Positions 7,800 through 16,942 of a stretch of 64,000 nucleotides of DNA are shown in pieces. The position numbers and the translations under genes were made by a program. Positions within the stretch are counted from its first letter, which is position 1. Every line of letters starts with the position of its first letter. This DNA is from Meandrina meandrites (lineage: Eukaryota > Cnidaria > Anthozoa > Scleractinia > Meandrinidae), in assembly GCA_963693305.1 (NCBI GenBank), contig OY855903.1:30578598-30642597 (forward strand), read 5' to 3'. Under the pieces are notes generated by a model that was given only the letters and a program-made list of their open reading frames with translations, made no database searches and had not been told where the DNA came from.

Positions 7800-8222
7800 A
7801 TGGCAAGTATCGCGATTATGGCTGGTGGGGCTATATTGAATGCTGCTGCTTTTATTGGTGGCAATTATCTTGCGAAGGCACTTGGCGGAGGTGACGCTGC
7901 ACTTGATGAAAAAGTACGACATGACAAAGCTCTCGAGGCGTATCAAGCAGCTTATGCCAAATACTCCCGTGACCGCACCAAACTTCTCGACTGGATTGCG
8001 ACTAACACGCAAATAAAAGAGCAGGCCAAACAGAACTTTACTAACACTGACTACGCCTTCAAACTGTACAACCAGGCGCACCCTGACAAACAAATGATAC
8101 CCCCCAAAGAACCCAAGTTCTCAGATTTCTATCAACCAAGCCAGCAGCAAAAAAATGGTGAACTCATGTTCGTGGGTGCCGGGGCTCTTGCTTTGGGCTA
8201 CGCTGCCTTCCGTTTCCTTTAG
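7800..8222 (+). CDS. Small membrane protein with hydrophobic ends (140 aa)
   Basis: Starts at ATG 7800 after the AT-rich stretch gttatataacaca and stops at 8222. The N-terminal 35 residues are Ala/Gly/Ile-rich and hydrophobic (MAGGAILNAAAFIGGNYLA). The middle is a charged, Tyr/Lys/Gln-rich helical region. The last 20 residues form a C-terminal hydrophobic anchor (LMFVGAGALALGYAAFRFL). The two-ended hydrophobic layout suggests an inner-membrane or virion-membrane protein. Its stop codon lies 2 bp before a GGGG-palindrome-CCCC hairpin with a T-rich tail, the same 3' arrangement seen at the end of the ATPase gene. No known family was recognised. Confidence 0.55.
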   Translation: MASIAIMAGGAILNAAAFIGGNYLAKALGGGDAALDEKVRHDKALEAYQAAYAKYSRDRTKLLDWIATNTQIKEQAKQNFTNTDYAFKLYNQAHPDKQMIPPKEPKFSDFYQPSQQQKNGELMFVGAGALALGYAAFRFL

Positions 8223-8223
8223 T

Positions 8224-8270
8224 GGGGTAGCAACTAGTTGCTGATACCCCATGATTTTAAACTTTTTTAA
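8224..8270. terminator. Palindrome copy 7 with GGGG/CCCC flanks and T-rich tail
   Basis: Perfect 14-bp palindrome AGCAACTAGTTGCT (8229-8242) flanked by GGGG and CCCC, followed by TTTTAAACTTTTTTAATT. It is a paralogue of the 6084-6138 module and sits between the 140-aa gene and the integrase gene. Probably a transcript-end or processing hairpin; alternatively part of the integrase promoter. Confidence 0.45.
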
Positions 8271-8284
8271 TTCCTTACTTATAG

Positions 8285-9277
8285 ATGGATGCCAAACTCG
8301 CAAAGATATACTATAGCCCTGGGGGCTACTGGAAAGGTTTTGCCGCAATCAAAAAATTATCTGAAGCTGCCAAGGTACCAGAAGAAACCGCAAAAAAGTG
8401 GCTGTTCAAGCAAGCACTCTGGCAGATATTCCTCCCAGCACCGAAGCGCATTCCTCGGCCGAAATTCGATGTACCTATACCCAACAAAGTGCACCAGGCG
8501 GATCTTCTTTTTTTGCCGCATGACAAACTACCCCGCGGACGTAAAGTTTTTAAGTATGCACTCACCGTTGTCGACGTGGCTAGCCGATTCAAAGAAGCTG
8601 AACCCTTAACCTCTAAAAACTCTGATGAAGTTGCTCTTGCTTTTAAGAGAATTTACAAACGCTCACCTCTGAAATGGCCTGAACTGCTGCAGGTTGACCC
8701 TGGGCGCGAATTCATGGGCGCTGTTACAAAAGAAATGGAAAATCACAAAACATATATTCGGCGCGGGCGAGTTGACATTCACCGTGATCAGGCCATTGTT
8801 GAACGTTTTAACCGCACCCTGGCTGAGCGCTTGTTCGGGCACCAGTACGCAGTTGAAATGCGAATGCCTGAGGGACAGCGGTACACGGCGTGGGTAAAAA
8901 GACTTCCTGAAGTTGTGGCCGCTCTGAACAATGAAGTAACAAGCCTTATCGGCAAGAAACCTGTAGTTGCCATCAAAGAAAAAAATATTTATGCAAAGCC
9001 ATCCACACCTTATTTGAGGCCTGTTGGAGAAAGCGAAAAAAAGCTCCCCTCTCGTGTGAATGTTAGGTATTTGTACCAACCTGGCGAGCTTGAAGGTGGT
9101 GTTAAAAGAGCCACTGATCCAATCTGGTCTTTGAAAGTTTACAACATGAAACGTTCTTTTACCAAACCGAATCAGCCCGTTCTCTACTATTTGCATGACG
9201 GGCCCAAGCGCGGCTTCGTGCGTGAAGAACTGCTTGTTGTGCCTCCAAACACACAATTACCACCCGAGCGACTTTAA
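8285..9277 (+). CDS. Retrovirus-type DDE integrase (330 aa)
   Basis: The catalytic triad is visible: D73 (in QADLLFLP), D138 (in QVDPGREF) and E173 (in AIVERFNRTLAE), with D138 and E173 exactly 35 positions apart, the D,D(35)E spacing of rve-family integrases. I see no HHCC zinc domain at the N-terminus; instead a basic helical region fills residues 1-60. The C-terminal part (about 255-330) resembles a small beta domain with KPNQPVLYYLHD. The enzyme would join the element's DNA ends to host DNA. It is the last plus-strand gene and overlaps the convergent polymerase gene by 21 bp. A degraded copy of this gene's 3' half occurs at 31138-31696. Length agrees with Maverick integrases. Confidence 0.9.
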   Translation: MDAKLAKIYYSPGGYWKGFAAIKKLSEAAKVPEETAKKWLFKQALWQIFLPAPKRIPRPKFDVPIPNKVHQADLLFLPHDKLPRGRKVFKYALTVVDVASRFKEAEPLTSKNSDEVALAFKRIYKRSPLKWPELLQVDPGREFMGAVTKEMENHKTYIRRGRVDIHRDQAIVERFNRTLAERLFGHQYAVEMRMPEGQRYTAWVKRLPEVVAALNNEVTSLIGKKPVVAIKEKNIYAKPSTPYLRPVGESEKKLPSRVNVRYLYQPGELEGGVKRATDPIWSLKVYNMKRSFTKPNQPVLYYLHDGPKRGFVREELLVVPPNTQLPPERL

Positions 9278-12200
9278 AGCTTCTTCTATTTCTTTCATTT
9301 CTGTATTTGTTAATTCAATATCATCCATTTCTATATTACTGAATAGAGATTCCATTTCTTCTATCTGGTTATTGTATCCGTATGCCCTTGTGTTTACCCC
9401 ATCTTCGGATATCCAGCGTTTTGTATCAAATGGGGACAGTGAAATTTTATTTACATGTATGCCGTAAATTTCGTGTCCATCGCTTCGCAGCATTTTCATT
9501 CCATGCCACATCTGTTCTTTGTTAAACAACGCCTGTTTGTACTGCTCGTGTTTTATTTGCTTCTTTATCACATTTTTTTTCACCCCTTTGGCTTTTCTTA
9601 CGTTTGTTTCGTCAACTTTTATCATGTTACAGCATTGTGACACTCTTGCTTTCGGATGATCCGTTTTTTTGACCGACTCTGCGTCTTTTGCCATTATTTT
9701 TTTGACCAACTCTGTCTCTTTTGCCATTATTGCCTGCACTTTTTTTCCTTCGCAGCTGCACTCTTTTATTTCCGTCTCCGGAAAGTCTTTCTTTATTTTT
9801 TCTATCCGCTGTTCGCTTTTACCTTCTGTCATTACCGAGTACATCTTTGACCTTAACCCCACATACTCCAATATTGGGATCCCCTCGCACTCATCTTTCA
9901 TTTTTCCCAAAACCTTTTTGTTAACTTTTGAAAAGAGTGGGTGATCTTCTGGGTAGTCAGACGTATCATAAAAACTCATGTTTCTTTCGATGTCTTTGTA
10001 TACGTCTTCTGTTTTTATGTCAAGCAGTAGGCTATCCGTGTCTGTGTACAACAGCTCACATTTCTCTCCATACTGTTTTTTCAGGTGGTTGTAAAAGAAG
10101 TCATACATCAGGATTTTGCTTTTATCTAGAATTGTCATTCCTGTGTAAACTGGTTTGTTGAGTAACAAGCGGCTTTTATGCATGTCAATTCCCACCAGGT
10201 TATTTGTGAATATTACGTGTCTTGAGTACAGAGGGCTGGCTACAAGTTTTCTTATTTTGTCCTGTTCATTGCTGCGAACGATTTTTATGTCTACCCGGTT
10301 TCGCAGGTTCTCCATCGTTTTACCGAAAACTGAGTTGTTCATCAGTTTGTAAAAGTTCTTTTCAAAGTTGTTTTTAGCCTCCTTTCTAAATTCTGTGTTC
10401 ATCTGGATGTAGGGCTCCATCCAGCATTCTTGATCGAACTCTAACGCCCTTTTTACACGTTTCAGTTTCATACCCTGATTCAAATAAAATTTTAAATTTT
10501 CATAGTGTACTACGTAATCGTTTTTATCTTCTAGAGTGAGTAGCAACTTTTTGCTGTTGGGTAATTTCAGTTTTAGGTCTTTTATCAGTTTGTTTTGGTA
10601 GTCTGACATTTTTTCTGTTTTTACAACCTTTTTCTCTGGCGCGAGTGGGTAGCTGTTGTGTTCTTTATGCAGCTCTGATGGGTATTCGAGATCAACTTCA
10701 AGTATCCATCCTTTCTTGGCATTTTCTTTTTTGTTCAAAATTTCTTCCTCAGTTGGCATCACCCTTTTCCATTTAAATCCGCTTTTGGGGAGAGGCTTGC
10801 TCATTGCCCAGCCGTACAGATTATTTGCGTCTAGATACATTATGTAGTTGTTTGGCTTGCTTTCATCGTAGTCTGACAACAGAGGATTGTTTGCTTTTGC
10901 GTACCTTTTACTCACCATTGAGATACCCCCTCGAATTCCCCTTTCCACGAATAAATGCATATCATGGTCTGTCAAAAGCTCAAGATTTACTCCTGTCATT
11001 TTTAGAAGTGCATCCCATGACAGACCTGGTGATGTAAAGTAGTGCGCTGGATCAAGACCGTACTGCTTTAAACACAGTTTACGGAAATTTTCAAACACAT
11101 CTGCTAGTAGCGCCACATCTGTTTTTACGTACAAATCGTGGTAATCCCCCAATGTTTTGCAATCAAAGGTTTTCCATACTTCCTTCGCGTGGGTGTATTC
11201 TTCTTCGCTTATGTGTTGATCATTTAGGCTGCTGTAAAATTCTTCTTTTGAGGGCAAACTTGTTTCAGTGAATTTTTCAAATGAATCCACATATTCGTAT
11301 GGATAAATCCCTTTTTTGTATAGAAGGTCGCTGCAGTTTGATATTGATTTTGTGATTTTAAGTTCCTCCTTTGGCGTTGCTTCTACCAGCGAGTCTAAGC
11401 TTGTTAGCAAAAAGTTCAAACTGTCTATAAATCTCAGTCCGTCTACTGAAAATGTAATGTATTTTTCCATGTTGTTGGCCACGCATTTTACCTCTTTATT
11501 CAGGTTTGCCATTGCCTGCATCAAATGGTGTGCATCGTACCCCCTAAGGTTGTGAAATACAACTGGTACTTGGTGCGTTTTAGGGTTTATTTTTAGTTTT
11601 AAGTTGCATTCGCTGTGCGCTGCTCCCCTGTATTTACCAGTCAGATGACAATGGTCTTTTACCGCGTCTCTGTAGTATTTATGAAGTAGTGGTTTTTTAC
11701 ATGCATAGCAGTTGGTTTGTTTTTCTGCTTTCTGCTTGTCATCTTTTCCTACCCTTTTCAGCTTTATCATTTCAAAATCATCTTCCTTTGTTGCGTTATG
11801 AGACATTATTTCCATAAGGTCGCTTTGCTGATTTAGCTGTTCGTAAAAACACCTTTTATGGTACTGCCCCCGGTATTTCTCCTTTTTTGTTATGTAACCT
11901 GTTGTGTAGACCGGCAGTGAATCTAAAAAGTTTTCTTTTACCAGCTTTTTTTCACAGATGTGGCAGCTGTCTGCATTTTTAAAATTATACCAATCTTCGT
12001 GTGTCAATGTTAAGGGTTTTACTTTTGAGAGGTTTTCTCTTATTTTGTCTTTTACTATTACCAACCTTTCCAGAAAAGACTTTACCGCGTTTTCTCCCCT
12101 GTATACGATGGGTCCTGTAACTTGTCCATCACTTCTTACCACAACAAATGAGTAACCGCATGCTTCATGGTGTTCTGTCTTTTCTGTGTAACATTTGGTT

Positions 12201-13360
12201 TTGTTTTTGTTTATGTAGTTTGGGTCCCGCTCGCATCCTTTAAATTTTCTTACTACTGCCTCAAAATCTGCGTATATGACGTAGGGCGCTTTCATCTGTT
12301 TATGGTAGTTTTTAAAGGTTAGGTTGTTGTTTCCCTCTTCCGGCATGTCAATCCTTGTTGGTCTTCCATTCACTCCGTTGCAGTGTTTTTCATGTTCCAC
12401 CAAAACGTGAGCTTTTGTAAAACGTGATAAGCATAACATGCAGTAAAATGTTTTGTTGTTTATTGCTTTGTCAAATAGCAACGCACTTACCCTTTTTACC
12501 CAGCAGTAGTGTTGCCTCCCCCCTGATTCGATTAGCATTAGATTTATTCTTTTTACGCTTTTTTCTTTTCTACTTATTCTGTGCACTATTACTGTTTCCT
12601 TTTCCCATCCAAAAACGTTTATCGCCAGGTTTTGGTTTTGTTTTTCAAGATTGTCGATTTGTTTTAGCGGTGTTGGAAAGTCAATATTATCGTAGTTTAT
12701 CCGATCGTTTTGGGGGTTATATTTGCTTGGCCTTTCTGGGTGTACACCGTCTTTGGGTGGGTATAATGCCGCTCTCAATGCCCACTTCAAACATTCGTTG
12801 TCTTTGTTTTTCACGTTTACTATTGCTTTTTTGTTTGCTAGTTTGGCTGGAAGTGGTAAATAGCTTCCTCCGCGTATCGGTACGTATTTTGCCACGTTTA
12901 TGTAGGCCATCTCTATGCTTTCGATATCCCATCCCGATCCCTGCGCTGACCAGTTTTCAATTTCCCCTCTTATTCTGTCCATGAATTCTTCGTATTTTTC
13001 TTCTATCGGTTCTCTGTCTTTTGCTGTAAATACGTGCGGTTGGTCCTCTTTGAAATAGTGCGACATTTCTTGCAGTTCTCCGTTTCTTTCTGTTTGAAAG
13101 TTAACTTTTAAACCGAAGCTCACCTTTACACTTCCCAAGTTTTTTATTTCACTCTGTATCAAGTCTATGTATTTTTCTTTATTCTCGTCTCTAAACATAA
13201 AAATGTCTTTGTTGTTTGGGTTTGTTACGGATATATCCATTATCCAAACACGTAGCCATTGTTGAAAATTTGTCTGACTTATTTTAAATCTATCGCGTAT
13301 AATTTCGCCTTCAGGTCCAAAAATAGTGTTCAAAATGTATGAATTGTATGCTGCCGCCAT
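9257..13360 (-). CDS. Protein-primed family B DNA polymerase (1367 aa), intact
   Basis: ATG at 13360; stop within the integrase 3' end. Exonuclease motifs: Exo I YADFEA (363-368), Exo II FHNLRGYD (602-609), Exo III YHDLYVKTD (about 740-748). Polymerase motifs: A YLDANNLYGWAMS (842-854), B KLMNNSVFGKTMEN (1005-1018), C YTDTDS (1105-1110). This DNA_pol_B_2 pattern belongs to polymerases that prime on a terminal protein and replicate linear genomes. A Cys/His cluster near 307-327 resembles a zinc finger. Between Exo I and Exo II lie two CxxC modules (C466/C469 and C551/C554); the second continues into DHCHLTGKYRGAAHSECN, an endonuclease VII-like zinc/HNH motif. Near the C-terminus is an extra Lys/Glu-rich insertion with a repeated IMAKxxExVKK unit. 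No break was seen over 4.1 kb. Confidence 0.93.
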   Translation of the reverse strand: MAAAYNSYILNTIFGPEGEIIRDRFKISQTNFQQWLRVWIMDISVTNPNNKDIFMFRDENKEKYIDLIQSEIKNLGSVKVSFGLKVNFQTERNGELQEMSHYFKEDQPHVFTAKDREPIEEKYEEFMDRIRGEIENWSAQGSGWDIESIEMAYINVAKYVPIRGGSYLPLPAKLANKKAIVNVKNKDNECLKWALRAALYPPKDGVHPERPSKYNPQNDRINYDNIDFPTPLKQIDNLEKQNQNLAINVFGWEKETVIVHRISRKEKSVKRINLMLIESGGRQHYCWVKRVSALLFDKAINNKTFYCMLCLSRFTKAHVLVEHEKHCNGVNGRPTRIDMPEEGNNNLTFKNYHKQMKAPYVIYADFEAVVRKFKGCERDPNYINKNKTKCYTEKTEHHEACGYSFVVVRSDGQVTGPIVYRGENAVKSFLERLVIVKDKIRENLSKVKPLTLTHEDWYNFKNADSCHICEKKLVKENFLDSLPVYTTGYITKKEKYRGQYHKRCFYEQLNQQSDLMEIMSHNATKEDDFEMIKLKRVGKDDKQKAEKQTNCYACKKPLLHKYYRDAVKDHCHLTGKYRGAAHSECNLKLKINPKTHQVPVVFHNLRGYDAHHLMQAMANLNKEVKCVANNMEKYITFSVDGLRFIDSLNFLLTSLDSLVEATPKEELKITKSISNCSDLLYKKGIYPYEYVDSFEKFTETSLPSKEEFYSSLNDQHISEEEYTHAKEVWKTFDCKTLGDYHDLYVKTDVALLADVFENFRKLCLKQYGLDPAHYFTSPGLSWDALLKMTGVNLELLTDHDMHLFVERGIRGGISMVSKRYAKANNPLLSDYDESKPNNYIMYLDANNLYGWAMSKPLPKSGFKWKRVMPTEEEILNKKENAKKGWILEVDLEYPSELHKEHNSYPLAPEKKVVKTEKMSDYQNKLIKDLKLKLPNSKKLLLTLEDKNDYVVHYENLKFYLNQGMKLKRVKRALEFDQECWMEPYIQMNTEFRKEAKNNFEKNFYKLMNNSVFGKTMENLRNRVDIKIVRSNEQDKIRKLVASPLYSRHVIFTNNLVGIDMHKSRLLLNKPVYTGMTILDKSKILMYDFFYNHLKKQYGEKCELLYTDTDSLLLDIKTEDVYKDIERNMSFYDTSDYPEDHPLFSKVNKKVLGKMKDECEGIPILEYVGLRSKMYSVMTEGKSEQRIEKIKKDFPETEIKECSCEGKKVQAIMAKETELVKKIMAKDAESVKKTDHPKARVSQCCNMIKVDETNVRKAKGVKKNVIKKQIKHEQYKQALFNKEQMWHGMKMLRSDGHEIYGIHVNKISLSPFDTKRWISEDGVNTRAYGYNNQIEEMESLFSNIEMDDIELTNTEMKEIEEALKSLGW

Positions 13361-13558
13361 CGCCGTATATACAACTGCAGATAATTGTTCAAATGGAAAA
13401 TAATTCTAAGACATTTTTATTATTCTATGTACATAAATGGGTAGTTGGGGGTGGTTGGCTTTCTGTTCACTCTGTTTTTATTTTTGTTTGCTTTGAGGCG
13501 TTTGATTTGTTTTATTGAGCTTTTCTGGCTTGGTCTTTTGATTCACTATTTATGTGCC
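13361..13558. other. Gap between polymerase start and palindrome; probable promoter and element edge
   Basis: About 200 bp with no convincing gene. It should hold the minus-strand polymerase promoter. From about 13439 the plus strand is rich in G and T (gggtagttgggggtggttgg, then long T-rich stretches), unlike the host DNA further right. No terminal repeat partner can be identified because the left end of the element is outside the window. Confidence 0.4.
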
Positions 13559-13721
13559 ACACACATATAATATACTGGTTCCGAGACAAAAAAGGTGAAG
13601 AACACCCGAATTGCTTAATCCAAAAACGGAGCGACCTGTGGGAGCGGAGTTTTTGGATATTAAGCAATTCTCGGGTGTTCTTCACCTTTTTTGTCTCGGA
13701 ACCAGTATATTATATGTGTGT
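13559..13721. repeat. Large near-perfect inverted repeat (hairpin) at the probable element edge
   Basis: Left arm 13559-13627 and right arm 13649-13721 are reverse complements apart from two 2-bp indels, with a 21-bp loop. Both arms start ACACACATATAATATACTGG when read from outside. The structure could be a foldback MITE, a terminal hairpin or joined-end structure of the virus-like element, or a transposon inside it. No target duplication is clear. Confidence 0.75.
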
Positions 13722-16319
13722 CAACTACCATAAAACAGACATTTCTTTATATTTTCAATACTCATTCTTGCCCAGTGAGTGTGTTAATTGCTCTCATAAC
13801 TTGAAATCACAACAATATCTAAATTAAATATAACTGAATCCTAAAACCTCACTAATTAAAGCAGAAGCTAAAGACAGAGTCAACTGTAAAAATCCTAAAT
13901 AACACCATAGCATTGGAACTATTTCTGTTAGTCAAGCCGGCCTGATCCTAAGATACAACTTTAAAGCAAAACCATAGTCAAACAGCAAGATGTAATTCTT
14001 TTCAACAGACTCTAGTCTGTTTGGTTTGGTTGTTTAGATACTCATGCAGTTATACACACATGTTTGCTGGTCGGTAAACCGTTTTATTTAGTTAGGTTGT
14101 TCAGACACTCATGCATGAAGAAAGGTGTGGAACACATAAGAAAACAAGAAAATAATACTCAGCAATTATTCCACTCATGCACATTGGATATGGAATGGAA
14201 TATAGGCAACAACTTGGGTAGTGCTAGCCTGAATTTCAGATGTCTTCCTCTAATCGCTTACTCTCAAGAAGAGACGTCTAAATAAAATAGCTGCTAATGC
14301 CATCCAGTGACATCACTACACTTCGCTTTAATTCATGCAGAAAAGTTTCTGTCAAGGCCATCACTTTGTGAAAGACAAATCGCTTTAATAAAGGAATACA
14401 CGTTTAAAATTGTTTTAATAGTAAACTGACATGAAATGCATGAGATTTAAATCAACTGCATGCTATATTCTTTAAAGCACTGATTTAATCTGATCTGATT
14501 TGCTTTACTAGCAATCAGAATAATATGTCCTAAGCTTTAGCTTATGCTGCAAACAAATACACTCTTGAGAACTTGATTTGCTTTAACTTGAATGAATTTA
14601 TTAAGACAGTTACAGAGGCAGCAATAAAAGGAATTCAGTACAAGAATATCCTACTTGAGCGTGGACACTGAGATCAGAAATCACCTGTTGGACATAACAA
14701 AACAAGAAAGTTTTATTCGAAAAAATACTCCGTGTCCGAGCGGTCACCGCCACTAATTTAAAACCTACCAGCTTTCCACATTGATTCTACATCTGTAGAA
14801 AAACTGAAAGAATAATAAAATAATAACTAATAAATTATTTGTTTGATCAGAAGGTGAACTCTTTGCAGCCATTTCAAAATTACACTCCGCGTTGAAATTT
14901 ACTTATAATCGCACATAATTATGCAAATGATTTTTATATCAACCAATTAAAATCACTACTTGGTTTTCAGGAAGTGATGTCTCTGGGCAGCATTATTATG
15001 TTCAGACATCTCTTCTTGGGCCTAAGTGACCAGAGAGAGACATAAATTCAGACTAGGGTAGTGCCTCATTGGCTGTAACCGTCTTGTATCCAACAAGTGT
15101 AAGTGGAATAATCACTTTGTTAAAAACACCAAAAGAATTCCAAAATATCAAAGCTAACTTAGTGGTATTCTAGCCTAGTGGCCTATCCAACCAGAGCTTA
15201 TCCTGGTTTTGGTGACATTAAGTATTTCTACTATCCCCAGGAGCTAGGAAGGTTGCCACAACATTGTATTTGCTAGTAACCATTTCCACACCTGTGTTAA
15301 GGGAGAGTGCGACTATGAGAGTTAAGTGCCTTACTGTGGCCTGGGCTGACACCATTACCACTTAATCCAGTCTACAACATTGACCATCAAGCCACCGCAC
15401 CACCGCAGATGTTCATTTTTAGCTTGGAAAATTAGAATTTTCTGAATTCTTACCAACAGCCCAAATTAAATCCCTCCATCAGATGCTGTTAAACTTTTGA
15501 TAATCTGCTTACTAGTGCATATATTGTCCATCAGTAATTTTGCATACATTTTTCTTTTAATGATTCAATTTTCAGGATAATGGTTTTGTATTATTAACAG
15601 GTTAAGGCCAGGTCGTGTGGACACTATGATCACAAAGCATTATTTTGTGACGTATTCAAGATGGGAAGGATCTTGAGCGTGTCAGGCCGTGATTTCGGGG
15701 GTAAGCAAAACCATTTGTCCCTACTGGTTGTGCATCTTTCTCTTCCAAATATTTGGATTTCAAAAATTTAAGTGTTTTTCTTGCAATTTCAGTGAACTAT
15801 GTAATGAAATGGCCATTATTTATGACAGAATTAGATGTTGAAAATCACTGGTTTATCCAAACACTCCACTAAAAGGGATCTTTTTCTCGCAGTCCACCCG
15901 TCAAAATGTCTTAAATGTCTGAGAAAATATAAAAGAAAAGTATAAGAATCTAATGCATTCAGGGCGCCCCTGTGTGCCCCTCTCTTTCTGCCTGAATTTT
16001 GAACTTGAAGTTTGCTTGTCACCTTTTCATGCCATGTGATAGCAGCTCAAAGGCGAGTTGGAAAGTACTTCAATCTATTATCTGTTTTCATGTGTAATTC
16101 TCTCATGATTTAATTTAGAATCGCTTCGAGCGTTTTTGGCGGACCATAAATGAATACTTTAAAATAGTTTAAATGGCTTTTTGCTTTTTGATTTCCTCTC
16201 CCTGCATGCTTTTTGGTTAAAATCGAGAATTTAATATTTTCTTTTATGTTAAAACTTTATTGTTAAATTTTGAAGTCTGTTCATTTCAAGTTGAATTTTA
16301 TTTTTCCCGATCAGTTGTC
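13722..16319. other. Gene-free host-like DNA
   Basis: AT-rich, stop-rich in all frames, without recognisable repeats or RNA genes. A short open stretch near 15658-15706 begins ATGGGAAGGATC and ends before a GGTAAGC donor-like site, so it could be a first exon of the decayed gene to the right; support is weak. Confidence 0.4.
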
Positions 16320-16322
16320 ATG

Positions 16323-16632
16323 AATAGAAAAATGGGGCATAGACCTGGCTCTTGGCATACCCCTGGAAAGCCAGGAAATAAAATGCCAAAGATAACACAA
16401 GGTCCAGAACAGAACATTAGGAAGACACTGGTTGGGAGAGGAAACCCAGTTTCAAGTTCAAAGGAAGAGGAAAAGCCAAACATTTGGTGTAGATTGAAGG
16501 CCCTCATACAGTACATTGGGTTATACTGTGATGGCGCTGCAACAAATGTGTGCCCCAATACCAAAGATGAAAAGTTTTGGGAGTGCTGTCCAAATGCTAT
16601 TGCTGAATCAACTAATTTGCTAAGACAAACAG
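16323..16632 (+). pseudogene. Exon A of the decayed gene
   Basis: The open frame from the ATG at 16323 encodes a basic Gly/Pro/Lys-rich segment and then a Cys-containing part (YCDGAATNVCP, FWECCPNA). It ends at an ACAG/GTTAGA donor in phase 1. The phase matches the acceptor at 16943, so both belong to one transcript. The upstream sequence TTTTTCCCGATCAG may be an acceptor, so the ATG need not be the true start. Confidence 0.45.
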
Positions 16633-16942
16633 GTTAGAGCCATATATTTACTTTCAAAGTTATTTCTTTTGGGGGAATGTTAAATATGGTAGTCTTCAGC
16701 TGCACTTTGCAAAAGCATCCACAACTGCCCCCAAGGAGATTACTGGACAATGACATGTAGTGAACAGTGAAGTAGATGAGCCCAAAGATGTTGCTGCATT
16801 TCACTATATATGAAATGGCTTCAAAACTCCAACTTCATAGGCACTTTGTATAAATGGTTTGCTGTCAGCATTTGAATAACCAAACTTATCTGTGCAACAA
16901 GAAAGTGTGTAAATATATTTTTTTCCCTATTAATTCTTGCAG

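Larger units (their letters stand above)
1..13735. mobile_element. Virus-like integrated element (Maverick/Polinton type), left end outside window
   Basis: Thirteen intronless, unbroken reading frames are packed with short gaps between position 1 and 13360. They include a retrovirus-type integrase, a protein-primed family B DNA polymerase, an A32-like packaging ATPase and a candidate double jelly-roll capsid protein. That combination defines Maverick/Polinton elements and adintoviruses. Unlike typical members I see no adenain-like cysteine protease. The left end is off the window. The right end lies somewhere between the polymerase start (13360) and the end of a large palindrome (13721); I could not fix it because no matching terminal inverted repeat or target duplication is visible. 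The absence of frameshifts contrasts with the decayed related copies further along the window and suggests recent integration. Confidence 0.85.

Noticed and set aside
4133..8250. CRISPR-like array from the repeated palindromes
   Set aside because: Spacing is irregular, the repeats are only 14-18 bp and vary, and the setting is eukaryotic with genes between the copies.
12424..12984. 186-codon plus-strand open frame
   Set aside because: It is the shadow of the minus-strand polymerase gene; its composition (Leu/Phe/Cys/Ser-rich) follows from the Lys/Glu-rich opposite strand.
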